40,224 bases of DNA, from positions 1 through 40,224 of the forward strand of contig QKGM01000045.1 in the NCBI GenBank assembly GCA_003250395.1, in the 5' to 3' direction. This stretch comes from Bacteroidota bacterium (GTDB lineage: Bacteria > Bacteroidota > Bacteroidia > Bacteroidales > TTA-H9). Below the pieces are notes generated by a model. The model was not told the origin of the DNA, made no database searches, and saw nothing but the letters and a program-made list of their open reading frames with translations. The position numbers were made by a program, and so were the translations under genes. Each line of letters begins with the position of its first letter. Positions within the stretch are counted from its first letter, which is position 1. Of this stretch, positions 17,399-25,711 are shown in pieces.

Positions 17399-18355
17399 TT
17401 ATTTGCTGAGTAGTTGACGTGCCCTTGTATAAATTCCGGCTGCGTTTAGTCCATATCTTGCCATGAGCTCCTCCGGACGACCCGATTCTCCGAAACGGTC
17501 ATTCATTCCAACCATATCTACCGGAACAGGATGATGCCTTGTTACGATTTCAGCTACAGTGCTTCCAAGCCCACCGATAATCTGGTGTTCTTCGGCTGTT
17601 ATAATTTGCCCTGTCTCTATCGCGGCTTTAACTATGATTTCTTCATCAACAGGTTTAATTGTATGCAAATTGATAACACGTGTTTCAATACCCTCAGCAA
17701 CCAACTGGTCAGCAGCCAGCAAGGATTCCCATACAAGATGGCCAGTTGCAATAATGGAGAGATCTTTGCCTCTTCTTAGTAATTCCCCCTTTCCAATTGT
17801 AAATATCTGGTCTGGCGACGAAAAGTCAGGTACTGGTTCCCTTCCGAAGCGCAGGTAGACAGGACCATTTAGTTGTTCAATTGCGGCAATGGTAGCTAAT
17901 CTGGTTTGGGTGGCATCGCATGGCGAAATTACAGTCATGTTTGGTAAAACCCTCATAATTGCAATATCTTCCAATGCCTGATGCGTTGCTCCGTCAGGAC
18001 CTACACTGATACCTGCATGGGCACCACCTATCACCACGTGGAGGTTGTTGTAGCATAATGATACCCGGATGTGGTCTGCAGTCCTCAAGGCGGCAAATAC
18101 TCCATATGTGCTAAAGACAGGAATTTTTCCCGCGAGCGCCATTCCGGCAGCAACGCCAATACAGTTTTGCTCGGCGATACCCATAGTGAAAAATCTTTCC
18201 GGAAATTTTTCAGCAAATAGATTCATCCCTACCGATGTGGTTATATCAGCCCCAAGGCCAATAACGTTTTGATTAAGCCGGCCTTCTTCAGCCAATCCTT
18301 CACCAAAACCTGTCTTTCCAGCCTTGTATTGTAATGTGTTCATCATAGCCTGCAT
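17399..18355 (-). CDS. Transketolase C-terminal subunit
   Basis: 318 aa; pyrimidine-binding and C-terminal domains of a split transketolase of the non-oxidative pentose phosphate pathway. Visible: GLGADITTSVGMNLFAEKFPERFF, the conserved MGIAEQNCIGVAAGMA containing the catalytic glutamate of the TPP-activating E-Q motif, and HAGISVGPDGATHQALEDIA. Start choice is uncertain: ATG at 18355, 18346 or 18343; the second gives an ATGA overlap with the stop of the N-subunit gene, the most usual arrangement. It works as a heteromer with the product of the upstream gene. DXP synthase is excluded since that enzyme is a single longer chain. Confidence 0.92.
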   Translation of the reverse strand: MQAMMNTLQYKAGKTGFGEGLAEEGRLNQNVIGLGADITTSVGMNLFAEKFPERFFTMGIAEQNCIGVAAGMALAGKIPVFSTYGVFAALRTADHIRVSLCYNNLHVVIGGAHAGISVGPDGATHQALEDIAIMRVLPNMTVISPCDATQTRLATIAAIEQLNGPVYLRFGREPVPDFSSPDQIFTIGKGELLRRGKDLSIIATGHLVWESLLAADQLVAEGIETRVINLHTIKPVDEEIIVKAAIETGQIITAEEHQIIGGLGSTVAEIVTRHHPVPVDMVGMNDRFGESGRPEELMARYGLNAAGIYTRARQLLSK

Positions 18356-19176
18356 TTTATTTCCTTAATAAAGCCGTTGGCTTCTTCTTTCGAGGGAGCT
18401 TTTCCGTGCCAGCGAAAATTTCCTTCGATCGAACCAATTCCTTTTCCCATGATAGTATGTGCTATAATGACAGTTGGTTTTCCTGATACGATCCGGGAGA
18501 GGCCGGTAGCCTTTAGTAAGTCTTCGATAGAGTTGCCATTACATTCAATAACATTCCACCCAAAGCTTTTCCATTTACCGGATAATGGTTCGAGTGCCAT
18601 AACAGATTCCGTCGGACCATCTATTTGCAGATTGTTCCGGTCAACAATGACTGTAAGGTTATCAAGATGATGATGCGCAGCAGCCATGGCAGCTTCCCAC
18701 ACTGAGCCTTCCTGTAGTTCTCCGTCACCGCAGATACACCAAGTATGCCATTGAGCTTTGTCAACTTTTGCAGCGATTGCCAATCCAACTGCAACCGATA
18801 TTCCCTGCCCTAGAGATCCTGCTGATAATTCCAGCCCGGGGAGTCCATGATCTTTTCCCGGATGACCTTGCAAACGACTATCAAGTTTACGAAGTGTTGC
18901 AAGTTCTGAACGATCAAAATAGCCGGCATTCGCAAGTGTAGCATAAAGCACCGGAGCCACATGGCCAATACTCAGGATGAGTCTGTCGCGCTCAGTCCAG
19001 GCAGGGTCATCAGGATTGCAGGTCATGCTGTTAAAATAGAGAACAGTGAATACATCAGCGAGTCCCAATGATCCACCCAGATGCCCTGATCCTGCAGTTG
19101 CCAGTGATTCAATAATGTCGATCCTGATTTGCAGTGCAATCTGTTCAAGCTCTGATACCGATAATGATTTGCTCAT
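18343..19176 (-). CDS. Transketolase N-terminal subunit
   Basis: 277 aa; the thiamine diphosphate-binding half of a split transketolase. SGHLGGSLGLADVFTVLY near residue 30 is the substrate/TPP loop. GDGELQEGSVWEA around 150 is the Mg/TPP motif GDG..N/Q. LDNLTVIVDRNNLQIDGPT and HTIMGKGIGSIEG complete the pattern. Overlaps the start of the C-subunit gene on the same strand, ensuring equal synthesis. In the cytosol it transfers two-carbon units between ketose and aldose phosphates. The start is an ATG with the serine hydrolase stop only 31 bp upstream. Confidence 0.92.
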   Translation of the reverse strand: MSKSLSVSELEQIALQIRIDIIESLATAGSGHLGGSLGLADVFTVLYFNSMTCNPDDPAWTERDRLILSIGHVAPVLYATLANAGYFDRSELATLRKLDSRLQGHPGKDHGLPGLELSAGSLGQGISVAVGLAIAAKVDKAQWHTWCICGDGELQEGSVWEAAMAAAHHHLDNLTVIVDRNNLQIDGPTESVMALEPLSGKWKSFGWNVIECNGNSIEDLLKATGLSRIVSGKPTVIIAHTIMGKGIGSIEGNFRWHGKAPSKEEANGFIKEIKCRL

Positions 19177-19207
19177 TGGTTAATAATCATGATTAATGAC
19201 GGGGTAG

Positions 19208-20773
19208 TTATTTCACCCGTAGGAATTTGAATTCTGTAAAATCAAAATCCGGATTGGGAACATCTATTAATAATTCAGAGGCAATACCATCCATCCCGAT
19301 TGTAAAATTTACCTTTCCTTCAGGAAGTGATGGGTAACCTTCCAGTTTGAGAGTAAACGTGTTGTATTCCCAATGAGTCAGATTGGAAGTAAACCCTGAG
19401 GTTGGCTTCATGTCAATTCTTAAAGTTTCTTTACCTGAAAGCGTAACTTCAACATCGCCATAAATTTCATCGTGAAAAGTACCGGTATATTCTTCCAAGG
19501 TAAGTGTAGGTTTCGTGTTTTTATTCCTGCTTTTCAGTATTTCTTCGTGTTCATTCCGGCTAAATTCTTTCGCTTTGGCAATTCTGGTTTTCAGGAAACC
19601 GCTCCAATCGCGTGGATTCTGAACATTACAAATCAAATCCTGTAATGTCTGACTTACTACGTAATAGAGGGGTTCATTACAATTTGTCAGTACGACAAAT
19701 CCACAATTCTTTTCCGGGATAAAGGTAGTGGTAGAAAGCATGCCATCGTATCCACCACCATGATTCACCAGTTTGACCCCCTGATAGTCGTAGAGGCTCC
19801 ATCCCAGACCATACCCTCTGAAATGGGTAGTCGGATTGTTGGCCATAGCTGATATTGATACGGGATTCATGATGTTTGGTTGCCACATCTCATTCTGTAC
19901 TTTCTCACTCCAGAGACGCGAGGGATGTTCGGAGCTACTGTCGGGCAGAGCGCCATGACGTAGCTGCAATCTGACCCATTGAGCCATATCGTTAACTGAA
20001 CTGATTAATGCCCCGGCAGGAGCCATATTATCCCAGTTCTGCCAGGGGATCACCATCATCTTTCCATCCGGAGCTGTATGACAAGAAGCTACATTGGTCG
20101 TTCCGGGGATTTGGGTAACACTGGTAAGGGTACGCAGCATGCCGGCAGGTTTTAATATACGATGTGTAATGAAATCTTCCCATTTTGTCGATGATACCGA
20201 TTCTAATGCCAGCCCTGCGGCAATAAAGTTGATGTTGGAATAACCGTAACCAGCTCTGAAGCCATGGTGTGGTTTTAGCAGTCGGGCTCTTTCTACTACT
20301 TCGCGCCGGGAATAGATTGTATTTGACCAAATAAGATCGCCGCTGAACGTTACATGACCGGTACGGTGTGATAAAAGATCTCTGAGCGTAATGTTTTGAG
20401 TTACCCAGGGATCATACGATTCATACCATGGAAGGTATTTTCGCACAGGATCGTCCCATGCCATAAGACCAGAATCTACCATCATGGCAATGGCTGCAAC
20501 TGTAAAGGATTTGGTATTTGATGCAACTGCGAACAACGTATTTGCATCAACAGGTTGCGGATTGTCGATGTCTGTTACTCCAAAGCCCCGGGCGAATACA
20601 ACACTATCATTTCTGATCAGGGCAACAGCCAGACCCGGAGAATTCCATTCCTTACGCAGTTCTTCTAGTTTAAGTGATAGAGAATCAGTGTTAAAACTAA
20701 AGGGAACTGATTGCGTATAAGAAGCTGATGAAAGTAGAAATGATAAAAGAGTGATAAATAAATATTTTCTCAT
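19208..20773 (-). CDS. Secreted class C beta-lactamase-family serine hydrolase
   Basis: 521 aa. Signal peptide MRKYLFITLLSFLLSSASYT, cleaved near Q21. The catalytic domain has the S-x-x-K motif SNTK at 85-88, the YSN motif at 178-180 and HGGGYDGM near 330, which replaces the KTG box as in many esterases/peptidases of this group. About 130 extra residues at the end (from LTLEEYTGTFHDEIYG) form a DUF3471-type beta domain. Family members act as D-amino-acid peptidases, esterases or beta-lactamases; substrate unknown. Located 44 bp downstream of mpl, which suggests but does not prove a cell-wall role. Confidence 0.88.
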   Translation of the reverse strand: MRKYLFITLLSFLLSSASYTQSVPFSFNTDSLSLKLEELRKEWNSPGLAVALIRNDSVVFARGFGVTDIDNPQPVDANTLFAVASNTKSFTVAAIAMMVDSGLMAWDDPVRKYLPWYESYDPWVTQNITLRDLLSHRTGHVTFSGDLIWSNTIYSRREVVERARLLKPHHGFRAGYGYSNINFIAAGLALESVSSTKWEDFITHRILKPAGMLRTLTSVTQIPGTTNVASCHTAPDGKMMVIPWQNWDNMAPAGALISSVNDMAQWVRLQLRHGALPDSSSEHPSRLWSEKVQNEMWQPNIMNPVSISAMANNPTTHFRGYGLGWSLYDYQGVKLVNHGGGYDGMLSTTTFIPEKNCGFVVLTNCNEPLYYVVSQTLQDLICNVQNPRDWSGFLKTRIAKAKEFSRNEHEEILKSRNKNTKPTLTLEEYTGTFHDEIYGDVEVTLSGKETLRIDMKPTSGFTSNLTHWEYNTFTLKLEGYPSLPEGKVNFTIGMDGIASELLIDVPNPDFDFTEFKFLRVK

Positions 20774-20817
20774 TTTACGGGTAAATTGAAGTTGTAATTG
20801 CAGAAATACGTTGATTG

Positions 20818-22188
20818 TTATTTTTCTAATTGATCCTGGATGATCTCAATGAAGCGGGTAGGTGTTATTCCATCGAAGTTACCACTTGTCATAAGTAACA
20901 GTGCAGTGTTATTCCATGGTCGGTTTGAAAGCCATGACTGTAAATCATCGGCCTTGGTTATAACTGTAAGTCCAGGGTGATTAAAGGCTTGAGATATCTG
21001 TGATTCATTTAACATTGGAAGCCTTTTTAACGATAGTGCATGTGGTGAGAAGAAGACAACAGCCTCATCCGCTTTTTCAAGAGCATTTTTGTAAAGTGGC
21101 AGGAAATTTTCGCTTAGAGAACTGAAGGTATGAAGTTCAAATATTGCCGTTATTTTTCGGTTGGGATATTGTTCTTTTACCGCAGAAGTTGTAGCTTTTA
21201 CTTTTGAAGGTGAATGAGCAAAGTCACGAAAGACAATACAATCATCAATCTCGTATATTTTTTCCAATCGATTTGAAGCCCCTTTGAACGAACTGACAGC
21301 TTCGTTGAATTGCCGGTCATCAATTCCCAGTTGAGCACACACAGTTCTTGCTCCGGCAATGTTTGCCAGATTGTGGTTACCAAAGACCAATAATGGGGTA
21401 CGCGCATTGTTGTCTGTAAGCCAGGTTTTTCCATTAATAGTTTCATGATCAGGGATGGAATAGGGTAACGAATGTATATCAGGGCGCAGTTTGGGTATAA
21501 TTCCGGCAATATGCTCATCGTTACTATACCATACAAGTTTTCCACCTGGCTCTATTAATTGACAGAATCTTTCGAATTGCCATACGTAGTTTTCAAAAGT
21601 CGGAAATACGTTCATATGATCCCAGGCAATACCACTAAGCAGGGCAATATGAGGCCTGTAAAGGTGAAATTTCGGGCGGCGGTCAATAGGAGAAGTAAGA
21701 TACTCATCTCCTTCAAAAACCATGATGCGGGCAGTGCGGGTTAACTTGACCATCACGTCAAATCCTTCAAGTTTAGCACCTACCATATAATCGGTCTCTA
21801 TACCACAGTAGTGTAATACATGAAGTATTATTGCAGTGATTGTAGTCTTTCCGTGACTCCCCCCAATTACAACCCTTGTTTTGTCGGCTGATTGCTCATA
21901 AAGGTATTCGGGATATGAATAAATCTTAACACCAACCTCCTGGGCTCTGATCAATTCAGGGTTATCAGCTTTGGCATGCATTCCAAGAATTACAGCATCC
22001 AGTTGTCGCGTAATTTTCTCTGGAAACCAACCTGCTTTCTCTGGTAACAATCCTGATTCAGCCAGTCGTGTGCGAGAAGGTTCGAATATCTCATCATCGC
22101 TGCCTGTGACGCTGAAACCTTTATGATACAGGGCAATTGCCAGATTATGCATGGCGCTTCCTCCTATGGCAATAAAATGTACTCTCAT
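20818..22188 (-). CDS. mpl: Murein tripeptide ligase (UDP-MurNAc:L-Ala-gamma-D-Glu-meso-DAP ligase)
   Basis: Cytosolic Mur-ligase family enzyme that joins recycled murein tripeptide to UDP-MurNAc using ATP. 456 aa from ATG 22188, the usual length. VHFIAIGGSAMHNLA at the start is the Mpl/MurC Rossmann motif with GGSAM, and the P-loop GGSHGKTT is at 109-116. Also seen: AWDHMNVFPTFENY and FRDFAHSPSK, matching Mpl more than MurC. An in-frame TTG at 22206 is excluded because it lies in the promoter box. It implies that the cell recycles wall peptides containing meso-DAP; dapB lies 6 kb away. Confidence 0.93.
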   Translation of the reverse strand: MRVHFIAIGGSAMHNLAIALYHKGFSVTGSDDEIFEPSRTRLAESGLLPEKAGWFPEKITRQLDAVILGMHAKADNPELIRAQEVGVKIYSYPEYLYEQSADKTRVVIGGSHGKTTITAIILHVLHYCGIETDYMVGAKLEGFDVMVKLTRTARIMVFEGDEYLTSPIDRRPKFHLYRPHIALLSGIAWDHMNVFPTFENYVWQFERFCQLIEPGGKLVWYSNDEHIAGIIPKLRPDIHSLPYSIPDHETINGKTWLTDNNARTPLLVFGNHNLANIAGARTVCAQLGIDDRQFNEAVSSFKGASNRLEKIYEIDDCIVFRDFAHSPSKVKATTSAVKEQYPNRKITAIFELHTFSSLSENFLPLYKNALEKADEAVVFFSPHALSLKRLPMLNESQISQAFNHPGLTVITKADDLQSWLSNRPWNNTALLLMTSGNFDGITPTRFIEIIQDQLEK

Positions 22189-22203
22189 GGAAGTGATTTT
22201 TAG

Positions 22204-22211
22204 CAAACTTA
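22204..22211 (-). promoter_or_regulatory. -7 promoter box for mpl
   Basis: Minus strand reads TAAGTTTG, an exact TAnnTTTG match with a probable start point about 11 nt upstream of the ATG at 22188. It fixes the mpl start codon. The 293-bp divergent region up to 22481 otherwise shows nothing distinctive. Confidence 0.5.
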
Positions 22212-22455
22212 CAAAAAAAGAGTTGAGTTAAGAATGTCTTGCTGGAATAGCTAATCTATCAAATACATTCAGATTCCTGGCTTTCAGTTTTCAGATTGTA
22301 AAATTGGTTTTATCTGGCTTCTGCTAGACAGGTAGATCGTTTTCTTTGGGTTTTGTTTAACACATTGGGTGTTCTATTGTTTTAGTTGTTGCTTTTGGTT
22401 GATTGTCATTGAGTACATTACATTCTGATTGTCAATAAAAGTTGGAATTATTTAC

Positions 22456-22463
22456 TAATTTTG
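22456..22463 (+). promoter_or_regulatory. -7 promoter box for the metallo-hydrolase gene
   Basis: Reads TAATTTTG, an exact TAnnTTTG match, 18 bp upstream of the ATG at 22482. A TTG at 22429-22431 is 24 nt away and could be a loosely spaced -33 element. Confidence 0.5.
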
Positions 22464-22481
22464 CTATTATTAAATTCGTAA

Positions 22482-23345
22482 ATGAAACTGATACCTTTAG
22501 TTACTGAGAATTGGAAAGTGGATGGTGGGACTGTGTTCGGTGTGGTTCCAAAGGCAATCTGGAATTCTATTACGCCGGCTGATGAACAGAACCTTGTAAA
22601 AACCACATGTCGTGTATTGCTTGTTGAGGATGGAAACCGCCTTATTCTGATAGATACAGGAATGGGCAATAAACAGAATGAGAAGTTTTTCAGTCACCGT
22701 CATTTATTTAAATCAATAGGCCTTATAGAAGCACTAAGACAGGCTGGTTACTATCCGGAACAAATTACTGATGTTATATTCACCCATCTGCATTATGACC
22801 ATGTTGGCGGAGCAGTCGTTCGAAAAGGAGATGATCTTGAACTGGTATTCCGGAATGCAAAACATTGGGTATCCCGGGCACAGTTAGATTGGGCGATGAA
22901 CCCCAATAAGAGGGAAGCAGCAAGCTTTCTCCCGGAAAATATCTTACCTCTGATACAATCTGCCAGTTTGAATTTATTAGAGGGTGAGGGACTTTTTTCT
23001 GATCATATAACCCTGCGTATTTTTAATGGACATACCCGTGGTCAAATAATTCCTCTGATTGATTACAACGGGATTACTATTGTTTACACCGCCGACTTTC
23101 TTGCAAGTAGTGCCCATATTCCACTACCCTGGATACCATCGTATGATATTGAACCATTAATCACGCTTGAAGAAAAAGAGATGTTTTTGCAGGAAGCAGC
23201 TGATAAGGGGTTTGTAATAGTGCTTGAACATGATTATTTCGTCGAAGCAATTACCGTAACCAGGACTCCAAAAGGGGTAAGGCTTGCCGAATCTGGTACA
23301 TTAACCGGACTGATTGACAGGAAACGCCATCAGACTACAGTTTAA
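22482..23345 (+). CDS. Metallo-beta-lactamase-fold hydrolase
   Basis: 287-aa cytosolic protein with the zinc motif HLHYDH (H102, H104, D106, H107), then HTRGQIIP with the next histidine and YTADF with the bridging aspartate; LIDTGMG precedes the motif. A final histidine in LEHDYF completes the set. There is no signal peptide. Closest in style to AHL-lactonase/quinoprotein-type hydrolases of this superfamily, but the members are too diverse to assign a substrate. Monocistronic, convergent with the TlpA-like gene. Confidence 0.88.
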   Translation: MKLIPLVTENWKVDGGTVFGVVPKAIWNSITPADEQNLVKTTCRVLLVEDGNRLILIDTGMGNKQNEKFFSHRHLFKSIGLIEALRQAGYYPEQITDVIFTHLHYDHVGGAVVRKGDDLELVFRNAKHWVSRAQLDWAMNPNKREAASFLPENILPLIQSASLNLLEGEGLFSDHITLRIFNGHTRGQIIPLIDYNGITIVYTADFLASSAHIPLPWIPSYDIEPLITLEEKEMFLQEAADKGFVIVLEHDYFVEAITVTRTPKGVRLAESGTLTGLIDRKRHQTTV

Positions 23346-23380
23346 AAAAAATGATCTTTGGAGCGGAGTACTTTTAAACT
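23339..23380. terminator. Weak bidirectional stem between convergent genes
   Basis: AGTTTAAAA (23339-23347) is perfectly complementary to TTTTAAACT (23372-23380) and spans the 34-bp gap between the two stop codons. The stem is almost only A/T with a 24-nt loop, so its strength is doubtful. Confidence 0.35.
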
Positions 23381-24741
23381 TATATGAGTCCAAGTTCTTT
23401 CAGGTAACCGGTCAGTTCTGTAAAGTTGAAGGGTTTGGCTATAATTTTCAGGTCTGGCCCAAGCAGGTAGATTGTTGGAGTAGCAAAGATGCCCCATTCC
23501 TCAGACGAAAGGCTGTTCCATCCTTTTAACTCACTAATATTTGTCCAGGCATAATTATATTTCTGAATGGCCTTTTCCCACTCAGTCTTATCTGTATCTA
23601 TCGAATAAGCGATAACATCCCATTTTTCTCCGGCCTGTTCATTGTAGAGTCTATTGATTTGAGGCAAGATTTCATTACAATGCGGGCACCAACTAGCCCA
23701 GAAGATTATAACGTTGTATGGTTTTTTCAGGTCACTCAGTCTAAATGGAGATCCATCTGGATGATTAGCATTAAGAGGTGGTGCTGTATTTCCTGGTGCC
23801 ATGCGCCGGATAATCTCCACCTTACCGGCCAACCGGGTACGAGAAGCTTCATCAGTGCACCCTTCACTTTCATAAATAGTGGCGAGGTAACTAAGTACTT
23901 CCTCAAATCCGAATTGTTCAAATCCATTAATCAGGTATTCAATGATAAAGGCAAATACTTTTGGTTGCTTGTCAATGTGAGGTAACAGATCGTTAATTCC
24001 TGAAATAAAGGATGCCTGAAGTTCTTCTTTTGTGAATTCCGGGTTGCTGTATAGTGTCAGAAAATCAATAGTTTTTCTGGTGTATATATTTGTATGTATT
24101 AACGAAGTGTCAGTAGCATCTCCTGCCTGCCAGAAGTTTTCTATAAGAGCTCTTTTTCTTTCCACGGGATTGAGTTCTGGGGCAAGGAATGGTTGTTTCA
24201 TGTATAAGGCAATGGAGCTGAGTAAAGTACCATTGTGTCGTCTGATCAATCCATTCAGATAGGCTGAGAAGTCGATCTGCTCTTTAACATACTGGGCTGT
24301 CGCCTTTTGGTAAAACGGCTCGGAAGTAGGATACCCGTCTATCAACTGGGTTAGTAAATCGATCTTTTTCTGATATCGTTCAACAGTCTCCATAAGATTT
24401 TGATAATCGTTGTTCAATGTGTCATAAAACCGAATAACAGCTGTGCCAGTATCAGCGATAAATTTTACAGGATAACCGTCATAAAGAATATCGAAGCCAT
24501 TTCCCTTATCAGGTATAATACGATACAATCCTTTTGCAATATGTTTTTTTTCGTTGAAGTATAGGTTGCCGCTATTGTCGGAATTGAGTGTGTCAATTAT
24601 TCGAAGCTGATCTCCACGATATGATGCCAGTACAATCTTTCTGCCTGTAAGTCCATTGATCGTTCCGGAAATCTGTGCACGAAGACTGAGATTAATGACT
24701 AAGAATAACAAGACCATATATTGGAGAGGAACTTTTTTCAT
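23380..24741 (-). CDS. TlpA-like thioredoxin-domain protein with DUF4369-like N-terminus
   Basis: 453 aa, exported: signal peptide MKKVPLQYMVLLFLVINLSLRA ahead of Q. An N-terminal beta domain (about 24-115, starting ISGTINGLTGRKIVLASY) has the form of DUF4369. A helical middle part (about 115-310, DUF5106-like) follows. The C-terminal thioredoxin fold carries the redox motif WCPHC (C352, C355) in FWASWCPHCNE. Such proteins act in the periplasm as disulfide reductases or redox carriers. The signal peptide has no lipobox cysteine at the expected place. The gene is alone and divergent from cysH with its own promoter box. Confidence 0.88.
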   Translation of the reverse strand: MKKVPLQYMVLLFLVINLSLRAQISGTINGLTGRKIVLASYRGDQLRIIDTLNSDNSGNLYFNEKKHIAKGLYRIIPDKGNGFDILYDGYPVKFIADTGTAVIRFYDTLNNDYQNLMETVERYQKKIDLLTQLIDGYPTSEPFYQKATAQYVKEQIDFSAYLNGLIRRHNGTLLSSIALYMKQPFLAPELNPVERKRALIENFWQAGDATDTSLIHTNIYTRKTIDFLTLYSNPEFTKEELQASFISGINDLLPHIDKQPKVFAFIIEYLINGFEQFGFEEVLSYLATIYESEGCTDEASRTRLAGKVEIIRRMAPGNTAPPLNANHPDGSPFRLSDLKKPYNVIIFWASWCPHCNEILPQINRLYNEQAGEKWDVIAYSIDTDKTEWEKAIQKYNYAWTNISELKGWNSLSSEEWGIFATPTIYLLGPDLKIIAKPFNFTELTGYLKELGLI

Positions 24742-24762
24742 AATGAGTATTTATTAATTGTC

Positions 24763-24770
24763 CAAAAGTA
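24763..24770 (-). promoter_or_regulatory. -7 promoter box for the TlpA-like gene
   Basis: Minus strand reads TACTTTTG, an exact TAnnTTTG match, 22 bp upstream of the ATG at 24741. It is divergent from the cysH box 40 bp away. Confidence 0.5.
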
Positions 24771-24809
24771 CTACATAATGCAAAAACTGAATATAAGCGC
24801 CCTTTTTTA

Positions 24810-24817
24810 TAGCTTTG
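24810..24817 (+). promoter_or_regulatory. -7 promoter box for cysH
   Basis: Reads TAGCTTTG, an exact TAnnTTTG match, 14 bp upstream of the ATG at 24832, leaving a leader of about 10 nt. This leaves no room for a leader riboswitch. Confidence 0.5.
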
Positions 24818-24831
24818 CATAAAAAGTTGTG

Positions 24832-25536
24832 ATGTCCGATTTATATAATATTCAGGCACTGAATGAGACTATCTCATCCTTCGATACACTCCAGCTACTA
24901 CAGTGGGCTGCAGAGTATTTTTCAGGGAAGGTTACCTTTGCTACCAGCCTTGGCGCAGAAGATCAGGTTATTACACATATGATAGCTGTTAATAAGCTTC
25001 CTGTTAAGGTATTCACCCTCGATACAGGAAGGCTTTTCCCTGAGACTTATGATTTAATTGAGAAGACGCAAGCGCGATATAAGATCAGGCTTAATATTTG
25101 TTTCCCTGATGCAGTGGAGGTGGAAGAAATGACAAGTTCAAAGGGGATTAATCTGTTTTACCATAGTATTGAAAATAGAAAGCATTGCTGTGCCGTGAGG
25201 AAAACCAATCCCCTGCGTAAAGCCTTAGAAGGTAATGATATGTGGATTACCGGTCTCCGACGTGAGCAAGCTGTAACACGTACAGGGCTGCATAAATTGG
25301 AAATGGATTCACTTAATGGATTGTTAAAGCTAAATCCGTTGATCGATTGGTCTGAAGAGCAGGTTTGGGATTTTATCAGAGAAAATAAAATTGCCTACAA
25401 TACGCTTCATGATAAAGGCTTTCCGAGCATTGGCTGTCAGCCATGTACCCGGTCAATATCTCCCGGCGAGGATATAAGAGCTGGTCGATGGTGGTGGGAA
25501 AATCCAGAGCAGAAGGAGTGCGGACTTCACAAGTGA
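24832..25536 (+). CDS. cysH: Adenylyl-sulfate / phosphoadenylyl-sulfate reductase, [4Fe-4S] type
   Basis: Assimilatory sulfate reduction: reduces APS or PAPS to sulfite using thioredoxin. 234 aa from ATG 24832 (a GTG one codon earlier is possible). The PP-loop-like SLGAED is at 39-44. The cluster ligand pattern CCAVRK (C119, C120) plus GCQPC (C202, C205) is that of iron-sulfur APS reductases and is missing from E. coli-type PAPS reductases. The active-site cysteine is C230 in ECGLH near the end. On this basis APS is the more likely substrate. No cysD/N or sulfite reductase genes are adjacent. A strong terminator follows. Confidence 0.92.
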   Translation: MSDLYNIQALNETISSFDTLQLLQWAAEYFSGKVTFATSLGAEDQVITHMIAVNKLPVKVFTLDTGRLFPETYDLIEKTQARYKIRLNICFPDAVEVEEMTSSKGINLFYHSIENRKHCCAVRKTNPLRKALEGNDMWITGLRREQAVTRTGLHKLEMDSLNGLLKLNPLIDWSEEQVWDFIRENKIAYNTLHDKGFPSIGCQPCTRSISPGEDIRAGRWWWENPEQKECGLHK

Positions 25537-25636
25537 GAAAGATTGTAAACTAATTACTGGCAGAGTGTTGTTGGAAAATGATATAAACTGACGTGTAATT
25601 ACCTGGGATACGTATAATTAGTAACAAAACAGAAAT

Positions 25637-25674
25637 AAACAAGGCAAACGAACCAGATCGTTTGCCTTGTTTTT
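25637..25674. terminator. Strong bidirectional terminator
   Basis: A perfect 15-bp stem, AAACAAGGCAAACGA (25637-25651) with its complement at 25658-25672, a 6-nt loop and a run of T on the plus strand, with A residues on the other side. It stands between cysH and the convergent aminotransferase gene and can serve both. Confidence 0.92.
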
Positions 25675-25711
25675 GATTTATTCAGGACACTATATGATGA
25701 TGAAGCCTCAA

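Noticed and set aside
24818..24831. Riboswitch or leader regulation of cysH
   Set aside because: The promoter box leaves a leader of about 10 nt, too short for any aptamer.
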